Assembly: GCF_000577275.2 (NCBI RefSeq) | Contig: NZ_HG916855.1 | Span: forward strand, 806,001-870,000 | Direction: 5' to 3' | Origin: Rhizobium favelukesii | Lineage (GTDB): Bacteria > Pseudomonadota > Alphaproteobacteria > Rhizobiales > Rhizobiaceae | Length of the DNA: 64,000 nt | Shown: in pieces, positions 38,113 through 46,927 of the stretch | How positions within the stretch are numbered: position 1 is the stretch's first letter | How the letters are laid out: each line of letters starts with the position of its first letter | Translations under genes and position numbers: made by a program | The notes under the pieces: generated by a model | Seen by the model: the letters and a program-made list of their open reading frames with translations, nothing else | Told to the model about the DNA's origin: nothing | The model's database searches: none

Positions 38113-39489
38113 TCATAGCGGCAGAATGTTCTGGTTCATGTGGAAGAGATTGTCTGGATCGTAGTCACGCTTGACCTTCTGAAGCCTTGCGTAGGTTTCA
38201 GCACCGAAAGCGTCGCTAACAAGATTCTCACCTTCTCCAAATCCGGGAAAGTTCAGATACAGGCGGCCGGTGGAATAGGGCTGCATGTCCCCCCAGACGT
38301 CGCGAACCCACTCGATGTTGGCATCGTCATCCGTCGGATCGGACCAGATTGCATCGAGGCTCAGCATGAACGGCATGGAGCGGTCGCCAAAGGCGGTGGC
38401 ATCGGCGGCAACGCGTTGTACCGCACCGCCAAACTTCCAGATCGAGGCAAAAGTCATCTCGGACGGACGTTTCGCCACGCGCTTGGTGATATCGGCGATA
38501 ACGCCATTGTCGAGGCCCGAGAGGTATGTCGATTTCCAGTAGCAGCGATCGCGGCCCGTGGGAAACAATCCGTCGTAGATGGACTGCAGTGCACGGTATG
38601 GCATGCGGCCGCTGAAATCGAGCAGCGGTTCACCAAAGCTGCGCAGAGGCTGCGTGACATGCTCTCCCTCTTCGGCCAGACCATCATAAACTGTGGCGAG
38701 CGCCAAGACACGCATGCCCCAGGTGTATTCCGGATACGCCGGATCACTGGGTATGGTGGAAAATTCGGCGAGACCGCTTACTTCTTCCGGTGCCGAGGCC
38801 ATGTAGTCACGCCATTTCGCAAGGATGTCGTTGGCGCACTCTTCGGGATAGGCGGGAGCGCAGAACATCAGCTCTTCTGCGATCGGATGTAGGCAAAATT
38901 CAAAGTTCACGACAATGCCGAAGTTGCCGCCGCCACCCTTCAGTGCCCATAGCAAGTCGGCGTTTTCCGTCTCGCTCGCATGGATCACGTCACCCCCGGC
39001 GGTAACCACATCGGCGGCAATGAGATTGTCGCAGCTAAGACCGTGCGTTCCCCGCAGCCAGCCGATGCCACCCGACAAGGTAAGCCCGGCCACACCCGTG
39101 GTCGAAATCAGTCCGCCGGGCGTGGCGCGTCCGAAAGGCGTCGTTGCGGCGTCGACGTCGCCCCATGTGGCACCGCCTTCAACATACGCCCGGTCAAGTC
39201 CAGATGTAATGCGGACAGCATTCATCGGAGACATGTCGATCATCAGGCCTCCATCACAGACGGCATAGCCGGCGACATTGTGTCCGCCACTGCGAACGGC
39301 AATGGCGAGTCCGTGGGTGCGAGCGTGGTTTACCGACGCAATGACGTCGGCGGCGTTGCGGCATCTGGCAATCAGCGCGGGCCGCCTGTCGATCATCCCG
39401 TTCCACACCACCCGCGCAGCGTCGTAAGCGGCGCTTCCCGGTGCGAGCAGTTCGCCGCGCAGTTCGTTGCGGAGTGCTTCATCCGTCAT
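38113..39489 (-). CDS. Berberine-bridge-type FAD oxidoreductase
   Basis: The 458-residue protein has the PCMH FAD-binding fold with RSGGHNVAGYAVCDGG and a C-terminal BBE segment ending in YDPDNLFHMNQNI. His70 is in the position of the His that binds FAD covalently; Cys153 in GLSCDNL matches the second (6-S-cysteinyl) attachment site, so bicovalent FAD is likely. Such enzymes oxidise sugars, alkaloids or phenolics with oxygen. It is divergent from a DJ-1/AraC regulator 89 bases away, probably its controller. AGGAGG is well placed before the ATG, next to a hairpin at 39503-39522. Confidence 0.93.
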   Translation of the reverse strand: MTDEALRNELRGELLAPGSAAYDAARVVWNGMIDRRPALIARCRNAADVIASVNHARTHGLAIAVRSGGHNVAGYAVCDGGLMIDMSPMNAVRITSGLDRAYVEGGATWGDVDAATTPFGRATPGGLISTTGVAGLTLSGGIGWLRGTHGLSCDNLIAADVVTAGGDVIHASETENADLLWALKGGGGNFGIVVNFEFCLHPIAEELMFCAPAYPEECANDILAKWRDYMASAPEEVSGLAEFSTIPSDPAYPEYTWGMRVLALATVYDGLAEEGEHVTQPLRSFGEPLLDFSGRMPYRALQSIYDGLFPTGRDRCYWKSTYLSGLDNGVIADITKRVAKRPSEMTFASIWKFGGAVQRVAADATAFGDRSMPFMLSLDAIWSDPTDDDANIEWVRDVWGDMQPYSTGRLYLNFPGFGEGENLVSDAFGAETYARLQKVKRDYDPDNLFHMNQNILPL

Positions 39490-39502
39490 GTCGAGACCTC
39501 CT

Positions 39503-39522
39503 CTAGGCTCGCAGGAGCCTAG
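39503..39522 (-). promoter_or_regulatory. Perfect hairpin abutting a Shine-Dalgarno site
   Basis: CTAGGCTC (39503-39510) and GAGCCTAG (39515-39522) form an 8-bp perfect stem with a 4-base loop. It lies directly 5' of the AGGAGG ribosome site of the oxidoreductase gene, inside the intergenic region shared with the AraC-type regulator. It may be an operator half-site pair or an RNA structure affecting translation. Confidence 0.55.
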
Positions 39523-39578
39523 TAGCGTCGGACGTTTGGGACTAAAGTCGAAAATGCTGAAAGGCGGTCGTTTCTGCC

Positions 39579-40610
39579 ATGCTCGATCAAAACAGCCGCA
39601 TCAATGTTGCCATCCTCGCGGTGCCGGAGGTCACGGCCTCGGCGTTGTTCGGCATGTTTGACCTGTTTTCTTCACCCGGCCGGGATTGGTCCTACATCGT
39701 AAGTGGTGAAGCAGGCGAACAGCGCATGCAGCCCTATATCGTCGCTCGATCGCGTGATGGTTTCGAAGCCGCGAATGGCATCTGGGTGAAGCCGGACTAT
39801 GATTTCAACGGATGCCCGCGCCCTCATATCGTGTGCATTCCGGATTTCTTCGTCAATCCGGGCGAAAGCGTCACTGGACGGTATGAACCTGAAGCGAGAT
39901 GGCTGAAGCGGTCGCACGAGGAAGGCGCGATGTTGGCCAGCGCGTGTTCAGGTGCGGTGTTGCTCGGCGAAGCCGGGCTGCTCGTTAATTGTGATGCTAC
40001 AATTCACTGGGGCTATGTGGCGACGCTCACCAACAACTACCCGGGGGTCAGGGTGAGAGTGGATCGGTCTCTCGTGCTGAGCGGCGAAGCGCAGCGCATC
40101 GTCATGGCGGGGGGCGGATCGAGCTGGCAGGACCTTGCACTGTATCTGATCGCGCGGTTTGTCGGTTTGAAGGAAGCAATGGAAGTTGCCAAGGTCTACA
40201 TGCTGCAATGGCATGACATGGGACAGCAGCCATTCGCGTCGCTCATGAGCCTCCGGCAGACAACCGATGTGGTGATCAACAGATGCCAGCACTGGGTGGC
40301 GATGAACTACAAGACTCGCGCTCCGGTCGCCGCGATGGTAGCACTTTCCGGCCTTCCGGAACGCTCTTTCATCCGCCGCTTCACCAAGGCCGCGGGCATG
40401 ACTCCCCTCAACTATGTGCATGCACTGCGCCTCGAGGAAGCCAAGCAGATGCTGGAAACCACCGATTTACCGATCGAGGCGGTCGCCAACGAAGCTGGCT
40501 ACGAGGATGCGAGCTTCTTCGGCCGTCTGTTCCGCCGTGAGACTAGCCTGACACCTGGGCACTATCGCCTACGATTTGGCTCCTTGGGCAGGACGCTGAA
40601 GCCCAAATAG
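39579..40610 (+). CDS. DJ-1/PfpI-AraC transcriptional regulator (GlxA-like)
   Basis: The 343-residue protein joins an N-terminal DJ-1/PfpI-like domain (about residues 8-195; nucleophile-elbow Cys123 in SACSGAVLLGEAG) and a C-terminal AraC helix-turn-helix pair (about 235-335: SGLPERSFIRRFTKAAGMTPLNYV and EAVANEAGYEDASFFGRLFRRETSLTPGHYR). GlxA-like regulators commonly control metabolite-handling genes. It is divergently placed with the oxidoreductase gene, suggesting mutual control. The Cys shows the ligand/enzyme pocket may be retained. Confidence 0.92.
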   Translation: MLDQNSRINVAILAVPEVTASALFGMFDLFSSPGRDWSYIVSGEAGEQRMQPYIVARSRDGFEAANGIWVKPDYDFNGCPRPHIVCIPDFFVNPGESVTGRYEPEARWLKRSHEEGAMLASACSGAVLLGEAGLLVNCDATIHWGYVATLTNNYPGVRVRVDRSLVLSGEAQRIVMAGGGSSWQDLALYLIARFVGLKEAMEVAKVYMLQWHDMGQQPFASLMSLRQTTDVVINRCQHWVAMNYKTRAPVAAMVALSGLPERSFIRRFTKAAGMTPLNYVHALRLEEAKQMLETTDLPIEAVANEAGYEDASFFGRLFRRETSLTPGHYRLRFGSLGRTLKPK

Positions 40611-40795
40611 GGAGACATGCGTCGAAGCTGATTGTTCTCCTGTTGAGCGAGTGGCGGCCAGCACGGGAGGACATATCCAGTGCTATCGTCGAGCGGCAGC
40701 TAGGGGTCGCCTGCAGCCATATACACAATCTGCGCTACGGCGGCTTTTTGGCGCAAAGTTGTCGACGTTCTCAGTCCGCTCTCGGCCCGAAACGG

Positions 40796-41197
40796 TCATC
40801 GCGAGGGAGATTTCCAGACAGCCTCAATATGGTTTCCATCTGGGTCAATGACGAAGGCCGCGTAGTAATGCGGACCGTAGTGCGGCCTGAGACCCGGACC
40901 TCCATTATCTACGCCGCCGTGCTCCAATGCCGCGAGATGGAATGCGTTGACCGCTTCTCGGCTAGGGGCAGCAAAGGCCAAGTGATGCCCTGAGCCACCA
41001 GAGATCGCGGCACCAGCGCGAAGCTTAATAGCGAACTTGTCTCCGGAGTCTGGCGGTCCGTAGCCGATAGCTTGATCAGCACTGCCGGGCGTTAAATCTT
41101 CCCAGACCCTCGAATACCCCAAAGCGGAAAATACCGCATCATAGAAGCTGGACGAGGTTTGAATGTTTGAGACGCCAAACGAAGCATGATGAAGCAT
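40796..41197 (-). CDS. VOC-family protein (glyoxalase/dioxygenase fold)
   Basis: The 133-residue protein starts MLHHASFGVSNIQTSSSFYDAVFSALGY and ends FVIDPDGNHIEAVWK, the two ends of a VOC (vicinal oxygen chelate) fold. Metal ligands fitting the fold are His4, a His in GGSGHHLAFAA, and Glu in NHIEAV. Such proteins include glyoxalase I, fosfomycin-resistance proteins and extradiol dioxygenases; the reaction cannot be told. It is convergent with the DJ-1/AraC gene. Confidence 0.88.
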   Translation of the reverse strand: MLHHASFGVSNIQTSSSFYDAVFSALGYSRVWEDLTPGSADQAIGYGPPDSGDKFAIKLRAGAAISGGSGHHLAFAAPSREAVNAFHLAALEHGGVDNGGPGLRPHYGPHYYAAFVIDPDGNHIEAVWKSPSR

Positions 41198-41401
41198 TGT
41201 GCCCTCACTTTCGACCGATGCACGAGAGCAATATACTCAGGCCTCTGCGCCTGAAGCAATGTCCGCTTATGGCGCTTTCCGGCCAAGGCTATCGTCGCCT
41301 GTCGGCCAGAAGCGGACTTTGAAAATTGTACGGATCTTCCTCACTAATCTAACACCGGTCGCTGGTAGGACGTACTTTCCGGTTAAACCGACGGTGAGAG
41401 A

Positions 41402-41816
41402 GTGAAGTTCGCGCGGGCACTAATGCTAATTCTAGGCGGTTCGGCTGTGTTGTGGGGGTTCATGACGGCGATGAATAGCCTTGACCGTCTAAAAGACCCC
41501 GGTCGTGTAGCCTTCTAAACATTCGGTCGGCTCCTCCGTCCGTCCGCGATGTCGATTGTTCATCAGGTGCCGTGATCGTCTCCTGCGCCTTCGCAATCAA
41601 CCCAGATGACTTCGAACCGCTTCTGGCTGGTTGGCAGTTCGACAGCGACGCTTCCGGAAGAAGCAGCTCTTACATGATCTATCCGAACCTCGGGCGCGAT
41701 TTTGATGTTGCAGCTTCTTACGGCTTCGATCGGACAGTTTCGAACACGGAGGCAGCGTTGAGCTGTTGACTAACGCAGATAGGACCCTTGCTGTCGCGAG
41801 CAGATATGAGGAGTGA
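41402..41816 (+). pseudogene. Broken paralogue of the 28.4 kb protein
   Basis: From a GTG at 41402 the frame reads KFARALMLILGG and LDRLKDPGRVAF, then stops (TAA at about 41516). Related sequence continues in another frame (VRDVDCSSGAVIVSCAFAINPDDF, YPNLGRDFDVAASYG), changes frame again near 41750 and ends as ADRTLAVASRYEE. The order and motifs match the intact gene at 28416-28844 almost completely, so this copy is a diverged and inactivated duplicate. Confidence 0.8.
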
Positions 41817-41966
41817 GCTCTTTGATGACTGCTCATGGCGCTATGTCGTCAATGTTCTCGTACGCTGCGGGCCTTTTCGCGGTCATTCGCCCTTGTTTCT
41901 GAGCGCGTTGCTAAACCCCTTCAGGTTGCTATGGTGAGACACCACCGACTTTGCATGGGGTAACGT

Positions 41967-42182
41967 ATGATCGACCGAGATGGGCCGGGAGGAGAAGTGT
42001 TGTTGGCATGGTTCGGAGAGGTGCCAACTTTCCACGATGCCGAGATTATCAGTCTGTCTCTTAGCCGCACCGGAGCGAGCGAAGTGGAGATTCACGGCTG
42101 GATCGTGACCGACGGTGTCGATCCGAATGGGTATGATAGACCTTGTCGTTTCCGGCGTCGTAGGATCGACAACCGTTGGTAA
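41967..42182 (+). pseudogene. Truncated protein, WFGxxPxFHDAE family
   Basis: The short reading frame starts with a hydrophobic-charged segment LLAWFGEVPTFHDAEIISLSLSRTGASEVEIHGWIVTD. This is the N-terminus of a recurrent, uncharacterised family of about 120-140 residues. After DGVDPNGY the frame becomes Arg-rich and ends, so the C-terminal half is missing or frameshifted. It directly precedes the GFA-like gene. Confidence 0.5.
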
Positions 42183-42199
42183 ACAAGGAACTGGCCCCT

Positions 42200-42607
42200 A
42201 TGCCCACCCATCATGCGAAGTGTACTTGTGGCGCTCTTTCCCTCGAGGTCGATGGCGATCCTTTGCACAACCACGTATGCACTTGCACGCGTTGTCAGCG
42301 TGCATCTGGCAGCGCACTTGCGCACAATGTGTGATTCCTTGAGGAAAATGTCCGGATCATCTCTGGAGAATACTCCATATGGTTTCCGCGAGGCGAAACC
42401 ACACCTGATGTGATGAAGGCTTTTTGCCCGATCTGTGGTGGGGGCGGATTTTCGAAATCCGGAACATATTTTCCCGGCACTGTCGTCATCGCGGGCGGCA
42501 CATTCGCCGATCCGTCCTTTCCTGCGCCGGATCATGTTCATTGGTGGGACAATCGCCCGCATTGGATCGACCTAGCCGAGCCGATCGAGCGTCATGCCGG
42601 AAATTGA
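42200..42607 (+). pseudogene. GFA-family protein with an in-frame TGA
   Basis: The frame from the ATG at 42200 reads KCTCGALSLEVDGDPLHNHVCTCTRCQRASGSALAHNV, then a TGA at 42332-42334. It then continues in the same frame: FLEENVRIISGEY..., CPICGGGGFSKSG, and so on to 42607. All the zinc-ligand motifs of a GFA-type (Mss4-like) protein, CxCG, CxCxxCQ and CPICG, are intact around the stop. A single nonsense change therefore inactivates an otherwise complete gene, unless the TGA is read through. An internal start at 42410 would give only the C-terminal part. Confidence 0.8.
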
Positions 42608-42684
42608 ACTCTCCTGGTATCGCCTACGTTGCAATCTTGGTGGCGCTCATCGCACTCGTGTTGTTCAGCATGTACTTGAAGTAA
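42604..42684 (+). CDS. Possible 26-residue membrane peptide overlapping GFA stop
   Basis: A TTG overlapping the stop of the GFA-like gene (TTGA at 42604-42607) opens a 26-codon frame: LNSPGIAYVAILVALIALVLFSMYLK. It is almost entirely one hydrophobic helix with a basic end. The overlap would allow coupling to the broken gene upstream. Only composition supports it. Confidence 0.3.
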   Translation: MNSPGIAYVAILVALIALVLFSMYLK

Positions 42685-43006
42685 TGTCTGCTCCTGGCGC
42701 TCTGCGGACGAGGCTGTTGTCGCCTTCCGGCCCAAAGCAGTCATCCATCGGGCCACCGCCAGTGCGCTGAAATCGGAACGTATCCGACCGAGCTACCTGC
42801 CTATCGGCTAGGTTGGATATCGTTTACGCGCCTTGAACGGGAGGATGCCATTGTCCATCTACGGCCCATCACCCGTTTCGATGACGTCCTGTGGCAGGCT
42901 ATATAGCTCGGACGTTCGATGTCGTCCGGGTTAAGGAGGGAGGCGCTTCCCGTTCGGGTCGAGCGCCTCCTTCCGTTTCAGTTTCCCTTTCATTGCAGCC
43001 CTCCTT
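42685..43006. other. Gap with repeat and hairpin
   Basis: The first 65 bases (ATGTCTGCTCCTGGCGCTCT...CGGCCCAAAGCAG) are a member of the dispersed palindromic repeat family. A strong hairpin at 42939-42970 follows. No coding frame is convincing. Confidence 0.45.
42939..42970 (+). terminator. Hairpin with T-rich tail
   Basis: GGAGGCGCT (42939-42947) pairs with AGCGCCTCC (42962-42970) around a 14-base loop, followed by TTCCGTTTCAGTTTCCCTTT on the forward strand. It lies between the GFA-like pseudogene and the convergent end of the lipocalin-like operon and could stop transcription from either side. Confidence 0.5.
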
Positions 43007-43447
43007 TCAGAGCCGTTCGTAGGTCACGCGCCAACCTTCTTGGGGATCGGCGGGCGTGATCGTGAGTTGATCGGCATCGACCTCGAACTTGCGCTCCATG
43101 CGCTGGCCGATGAGATTTCGGACAAGCGACGATTCCACGGTGATGGCGAACGTCTTTTTGGTTTCGTCGACTTCGACCGGGCCATAGTATGCCTCGTAGC
43201 CATTTGCTGTGTAGGGCGTCGGTTCCGCGGCGGCGTCCGGGTTCATCGCCTGGACGGAGAGCGTTCCGCCTTGCGAGAAGATGACCTGGCCGGAATAGGG
43301 GATTTCGGTCTGCTTGCCCCTCGCGTCGGTGACCTGGAGCGACGTCATGCGCCACGTCCCTGTTATCGCAGACTTGCTGTCATAGGCGAAGGCGGGAGAG
43401 GACGCGGCCAGCGTCAGTGCGATAAGCGCGATCTTGAAGTTTTTCAT
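43007..43447 (-). CDS. Exported lipocalin-like protein
   Basis: The 146-residue protein starts at the ATG at 43447, eight bases after GAGG, with a signal peptide ending at AFA. The mature part is all-beta, with the lipocalin-like GTWRMTSLQVTDARGK motif and a final ERKFEVDADQLTITPADP...WRVTYERL strand pair, as in the Lipocalin_5-type family. It probably binds a small hydrophobic molecule in the periplasm. It is the last gene of the likely four-gene unit with the MFS, SDR and cyclophilin-like genes. Confidence 0.8.
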   Translation of the reverse strand: MKNFKIALIALTLAASSPAFAYDSKSAITGTWRMTSLQVTDARGKQTEIPYSGQVIFSQGGTLSVQAMNPDAAAEPTPYTANGYEAYYGPVEVDETKKTFAITVESSLVRNLIGQRMERKFEVDADQLTITPADPQEGWRVTYERL

Positions 43448-43482
43448 TCGGTTGATCCTCTTCGGGTGGTGGCGTTGATGGT

Positions 43483-43953
43483 TCAAATCCGTTCGATGTG
43501 CACGGGGTATGTGCCGCGAACGAATAGAGGCTCGAAACCCCCGTCGAAACGGCCGAGACGGATCAGCCCGTCCCAGCGGTAATCGTCGTAGAACAGGGCG
43601 AGATTGCCCCATGGCTTGAAGTAGCAGAGGTCGCCGGGCCGCTCGTTTCCGAACGGACCGCTGCCTTCCTCGGTCAGCTTCCGCGGCGGATGGACGATCT
43701 TCTCGTTCCCCCCAAAATCCTCGATCCTGAGGTCCAGAGGAAGCATCGAGGCGAAGTCGCGCGCTGATGGATTGTCGTAAAGCGTGGCCGTCAGCGACAG
43801 GTCGTTGAAGGTCATTCTGATCTTGACGTCGGTCGGCTCCTGGCTGGCGGGATCGCGGCCGTCCTGTCCACGTACAGCAAAGGGGAAAGCCGCGGCTGCG
43901 AGAACCCCACCCACCATCCTTCGCCGGGTCATAGCCATGGTGTTCATCGACAT
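43483..43953 (-). CDS. Cyclophilin-like fold protein with Tat signal
   Basis: The chosen start at 43953 gives 156 residues. The N-terminus has a twin-arginine-like leader (MTRRRMVGGVLAAAAFPFAVRG), and the mature part (IRMTFNDLSLTATLYDNPSARDF, RPGDLCYFKPWGNLALFYDDYR) fits the cyclophilin-like, not true cyclophilin, family often found near flavin enzymes and oxidoreductases. The protein is thus probably exported folded. It lies 11 bases after the SDR stop and 35 before the lipocalin-like gene. Confidence 0.75.
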   Translation of the reverse strand: MSMNTMAMTRRRMVGGVLAAAAFPFAVRGQDGRDPASQEPTDVKIRMTFNDLSLTATLYDNPSARDFASMLPLDLRIEDFGGNEKIVHPPRKLTEEGSGPFGNERPGDLCYFKPWGNLALFYDDYRWDGLIRLGRFDGGFEPLFVRGTYPVHIERI

Positions 43954-43964
43954 GGTTCGTCCAG

Positions 43965-44711
43965 TCAAACTGGTTGCGCCGTGGGCCGGAATAGGATTTC
44001 GTTGATGTCGACATCGTCGGGCTCGTTCACTGCGAAAGCGACCGTCCGGGCGAACGTGTCTGCACCGACGGCGATCTTGCTCACGAATTCCTTTGTGCCC
44101 GCCTGGATGTCCTTCTCGCTAATATGCTCGAGAAGCTCGGTGCTGACCGCGCCGGGCGAGATGATGGTGGTGCGGATGTTGTAGGGCTTCACCTCCTTGC
44201 GCAGCCCTTCGGAGAGTGCGCGGACGGCGAACTTAGTGGCGCAGTAGACGGCGGCACCCGGATCGACGACATGGCCGTAGACCGAGGAAACGTTGATGAT
44301 GTGTCCGGACTGCCGCGCCTTCATGTGCGGCAGTGCCGCGGCGATGCCATAAAGCACGCCCTTGATGTTGACGTCGATCATGCGATCCCACTCGTCCACC
44401 TTGAGACGTTCGAGCGGGGCAAGCGGCATCAGGCCCGCATTGTTCAGCATGACATCGATGCGGCCGAATTCGCTCACCGCCGTGTCCACCAGGTTGCTAA
44501 CCTGCTGCCTGTCCGTGACATCTGTCTGGACCGCCCTGACCTTGTAGCCCTTTTTGGTGAGTTCGTCTGCCAGTGCATCGATGCGGTCACGCCGCCGGGC
44601 ACCGAGCACCACGGTGGCACCTCGCTCGGCGAGATGGCGCGCCGTAGCTTCTCCAAGTCCACTGCTCGCCCCAGTAATGACGACGACTTTGTTTTCGATG
44701 CCTTGAGACAT
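43965..44711 (-). CDS. SDR-family NAD(P)-dependent oxidoreductase
   Basis: The 248-residue classical short-chain dehydrogenase starts at the ATG at 44711, well behind AGGAG. It has the Rossmann motif TGASSGLG (residues 13-20), NNAG (90-93), catalytic Ser in NVSSVYG (142/143) and YCATK with Tyr156 and Lys160. The Arg at 39-40 (GARRRD) favours NADP(H). It is a cytosolic ketone/alcohol reductase of unknown substrate. It sits 32 bases after the MFS gene. Confidence 0.94.
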   Translation of the reverse strand: MSQGIENKVVVITGASSGLGEATARHLAERGATVVLGARRRDRIDALADELTKKGYKVRAVQTDVTDRQQVSNLVDTAVSEFGRIDVMLNNAGLMPLAPLERLKVDEWDRMIDVNIKGVLYGIAAALPHMKARQSGHIINVSSVYGHVVDPGAAVYCATKFAVRALSEGLRKEVKPYNIRTTIISPGAVSTELLEHISEKDIQAGTKEFVSKIAVGADTFARTVAFAVNEPDDVDINEILFRPTAQPV

Positions 44712-44743
44712 GATGTTCTCCTGTTTCGAGATTTTGGAAAAGG

Positions 44744-45931
44744 TTAAACGCGTCGGCTGGCGAGCGCTCCGAACGCGGCGGAGCCTGCAAGAAGGAGGGC
44801 GGCCAGAAGGAAAGCGCTCCACCAGCCTGCGATGTCGAAGAGAACGCCGCCTGCAAACGCTCCGCCTGCAATGGACAACTGAATCAGCGCGACCTGGACA
44901 CCGCCGGCCGCTTCCAATTCACCGGGGACCAACCTCGCCATCCAGGTGTTCCAGGCCACCGGGGTCGGGGTCGAGAAGAATCCCCAGAGCACGAGAAGAA
45001 CCGCGGTGGCCCACGGTGAAGACCCGAAGCAGATCAGCGCGAGAGCGATCAGAGCGACTGTGCCAGGCAGGCCAATAAGCGCGGCGGTCAGGTGTCGGCG
45101 CAGGACGAAACCGATCAGGGTAGTCCCGGCCAAACCGCCGAGTCCGACACCCAGTAGCATCAGCGAGAGCGTGTTGAGTTCCACCCCGGTGACACCCTCG
45201 AGAAACGGACGCAGATAGATCGAAAGCGCGTTCATCCCCATGAAGACAAGACCCGTCGCCGCCATACCGATCAGGAAGGCGCGGTTGCGCAAGAGGCGCA
45301 ACATCCGGCCGACCGACACGGTTTCCGTCGCAAGCATCTTCGGCAGAACGGCAAATTGCCAGACCAGTGCGACGAGACCGATCGGAACCGTGATCAGGAA
45401 GGTGCTACGCCAGCCGATCAGCCCGCCGAGGAAGCTGCCGAGAGGAGCCGCGACAACGATGGCGAGCGCGGTGCCGCCCTGGAGCAGGGCGATGGCCTTT
45501 GGCAGGTCCGACTTGGAAGCCAAACGTGCGAGGATAGCTGTCGACAGCGACCAGAAACCGCCGATCGCGACGCCGACAAGCGCCCGACCCGCGAGAAAGA
45601 CGGCGAAGTTGGGAGCGAGGGCGACTGTCAGACTGGAGAGGACCAGAACCCCGGTGTAGAGCAGGACGACTGCCTTCCTGTCCCATTTCGACAGACAGCC
45701 GTTGCCGAACAGGCTGGTGGCAACTGCGAAGATGCCTGAGATTGTAATCGCCAGCCCAGCCTGTCCTTCCGATACCGAGAGGTCTCGGGCGATGGGGGTC
45801 AGGAGGCTGACTGGCAGGAACTCCAGCCCAACCAGCAGGAAGGTCAGGAGCGACAGGCAGGTCACGGCAGCCCATGGCGTATCTGCGGCTTCCGTCGAGA
45901 TTATGTCATTCGCTGTCAGCTCAACGACCAT
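44744..45931 (-). CDS. MFS efflux transporter
   Basis: The chosen ATG (45931) follows GGAG and gives 395 residues with about 12 transmembrane helices. The start of the first helix ([38 protein letters not shown]) and the [16 protein letters not shown] segment at helix 4 are typical of the DHA1 drug:H+ antiporter group (AraJ/Bcr-like). It may export the substrate or product of the SDR. It is transcribed divergently from a LysR gene 96 bases away, its probable regulator. Confidence 0.92.
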   Translation of the reverse strand: MVVELTANDIISTEAADTPWAAVTCLSLLTFLLVGLEFLPVSLLTPIARDLSVSEGQAGLAITISGIFAVATSLFGNGCLSKWDRKAVVLLYTGVLVLSSLTVALAPNFAVFLAGRALVGVAIGGFWSLSTAILARLASKSDLPKAIALLQGGTALAIVVAAPLGSFLGGLIGWRSTFLITVPIGLVALVWQFAVLPKMLATETVSVGRMLRLLRNRAFLIGMAATGLVFMGMNALSIYLRPFLEGVTGVELNTLSLMLLGVGLGGLAGTTLIGFVLRRHLTAALIGLPGTVALIALALICFGSSPWATAVLLVLWGFFSTPTPVAWNTWMARLVPGELEAAGGVQVALIQLSIAGGAFAGGVLFDIAGWWSAFLLAALLLAGSAAFGALASRRV

Positions 45932-46027
45932 TACGGCTCTCCTTTGCGGTTGCAGCAATAAATAGCCAAACGGGGTTAGACAGACTAGAAGGTATAATCT
46001 GCATGTCTAGGTGAAAGAGATTCAACA

Positions 46028-46927
46028 ATGAGGCGGGACGAGTTCACCGAGATGAGAGCGTTCTTGGAAGTTGCCAAGGAGCGGAGCTTCACGCGCGCTG
46101 CCGCCAAGCTTGGTGTCACACGCTCGGCCCTCAGTCACACAGTCAGCGCGCTGGAGGAGCGGCTGGGCATCCGGCTTCTTTCCCGCACCACGCGGGACGT
46201 GGCCCCCACCGCGGCCGGCGAACGTCTCATGGAGTGCATCCAGCCGCATTTCGAGAGTATCGCCGCAGGGATCAACGCGATCAGCGCATTGCGCGACAAG
46301 CCGTCCGGCGACGTACGCGTGGTCTGCCCCGACGATGCGGTCGAGCTCGTGTTCCGCCGTCGGCTCTCGGCATTCCTGCGGGACTTCCCAGACGTAACGG
46401 TGGAGATTATCGTCGACAATGGCTTCACCAACATTGTCGAGCGGCAGTTCGACGCTGGCGTCCGTCTTGGCGAGGCCGTTGCCCGAGATATGGTGGCGGT
46501 GCGCATAGGACCCGACGTGTCATATTCCGTCGTGGCCTCGCCCGACTATCTGGAGCGGCATGGGCCGCCGTCAATCCCGCAGGACCTGACAGGCCACAAC
46601 TGCGTCAACCTTCGGCTTCCAACGTCCGGAGGGCTTTATGCCTGGGAATTCGAGCGGGACGGCCGTGAGTTCAGCGTGCGGGTGGAGGGCCAGCTCACCT
46701 TGAGCAACATCGCTCCGGCGATAGACGCTGCATTGGACGGTATCGGTCTTGCCTATGTGCCCACGGACCTCGTCGTGCGACATGTCGAGCGCGGGCGGTT
46801 GCGGCAGTTACTTTCGGACTGGTGTCCGACCTTCCAGGGCTATCATCTCTATTATCCGAGCCGGCGCAATCCTTCGCCAGCCTTCTCGGCGTTCGTCGAC
46901 GCTTTCCGGCATAGACAGCGGAAATAG
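46028..46927 (+). CDS. LysR-family transcriptional regulator
   Basis: The 299-residue protein has a winged helix-turn-helix at residues 4-62 (FTEMRAFLEVAKERSFTRAAAKLGVTRSALSHTVSALEERLGIRLL) and a LysR substrate-binding domain. It is divergent from the MFS-SDR-cyclophilin-lipocalin unit. LysR proteins of this AaeR/DmlR-like group often regulate a divergently placed efflux or oxidoreductase gene in response to small aromatic or aliphatic acids. Confidence in its target rests on position only. Confidence 0.93.
   Translation: MRRDEFTEMRAFLEVAKERSFTRAAAKLGVTRSALSHTVSALEERLGIRLLSRTTRDVAPTAAGERLMECIQPHFESIAAGINAISALRDKPSGDVRVVCPDDAVELVFRRRLSAFLRDFPDVTVEIIVDNGFTNIVERQFDAGVRLGEAVARDMVAVRIGPDVSYSVVASPDYLERHGPPSIPQDLTGHNCVNLRLPTSGGLYAWEFERDGREFSVRVEGQLTLSNIAPAIDAALDGIGLAYVPTDLVVRHVERGRLRQLLSDWCPTFQGYHLYYPSRRNPSPAFSAFVDAFRHRQRK

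Noticed and set aside
38140-38892. Forward frame opposite the FAD oxidoreductase
   Set aside because: Antisense shadow of a gene with intact FAD-binding motifs.
44124-44747. Forward frame opposite the SDR gene
   Set aside because: Shadow of a gene with full [12 protein letters not shown] and YxxxK motifs.
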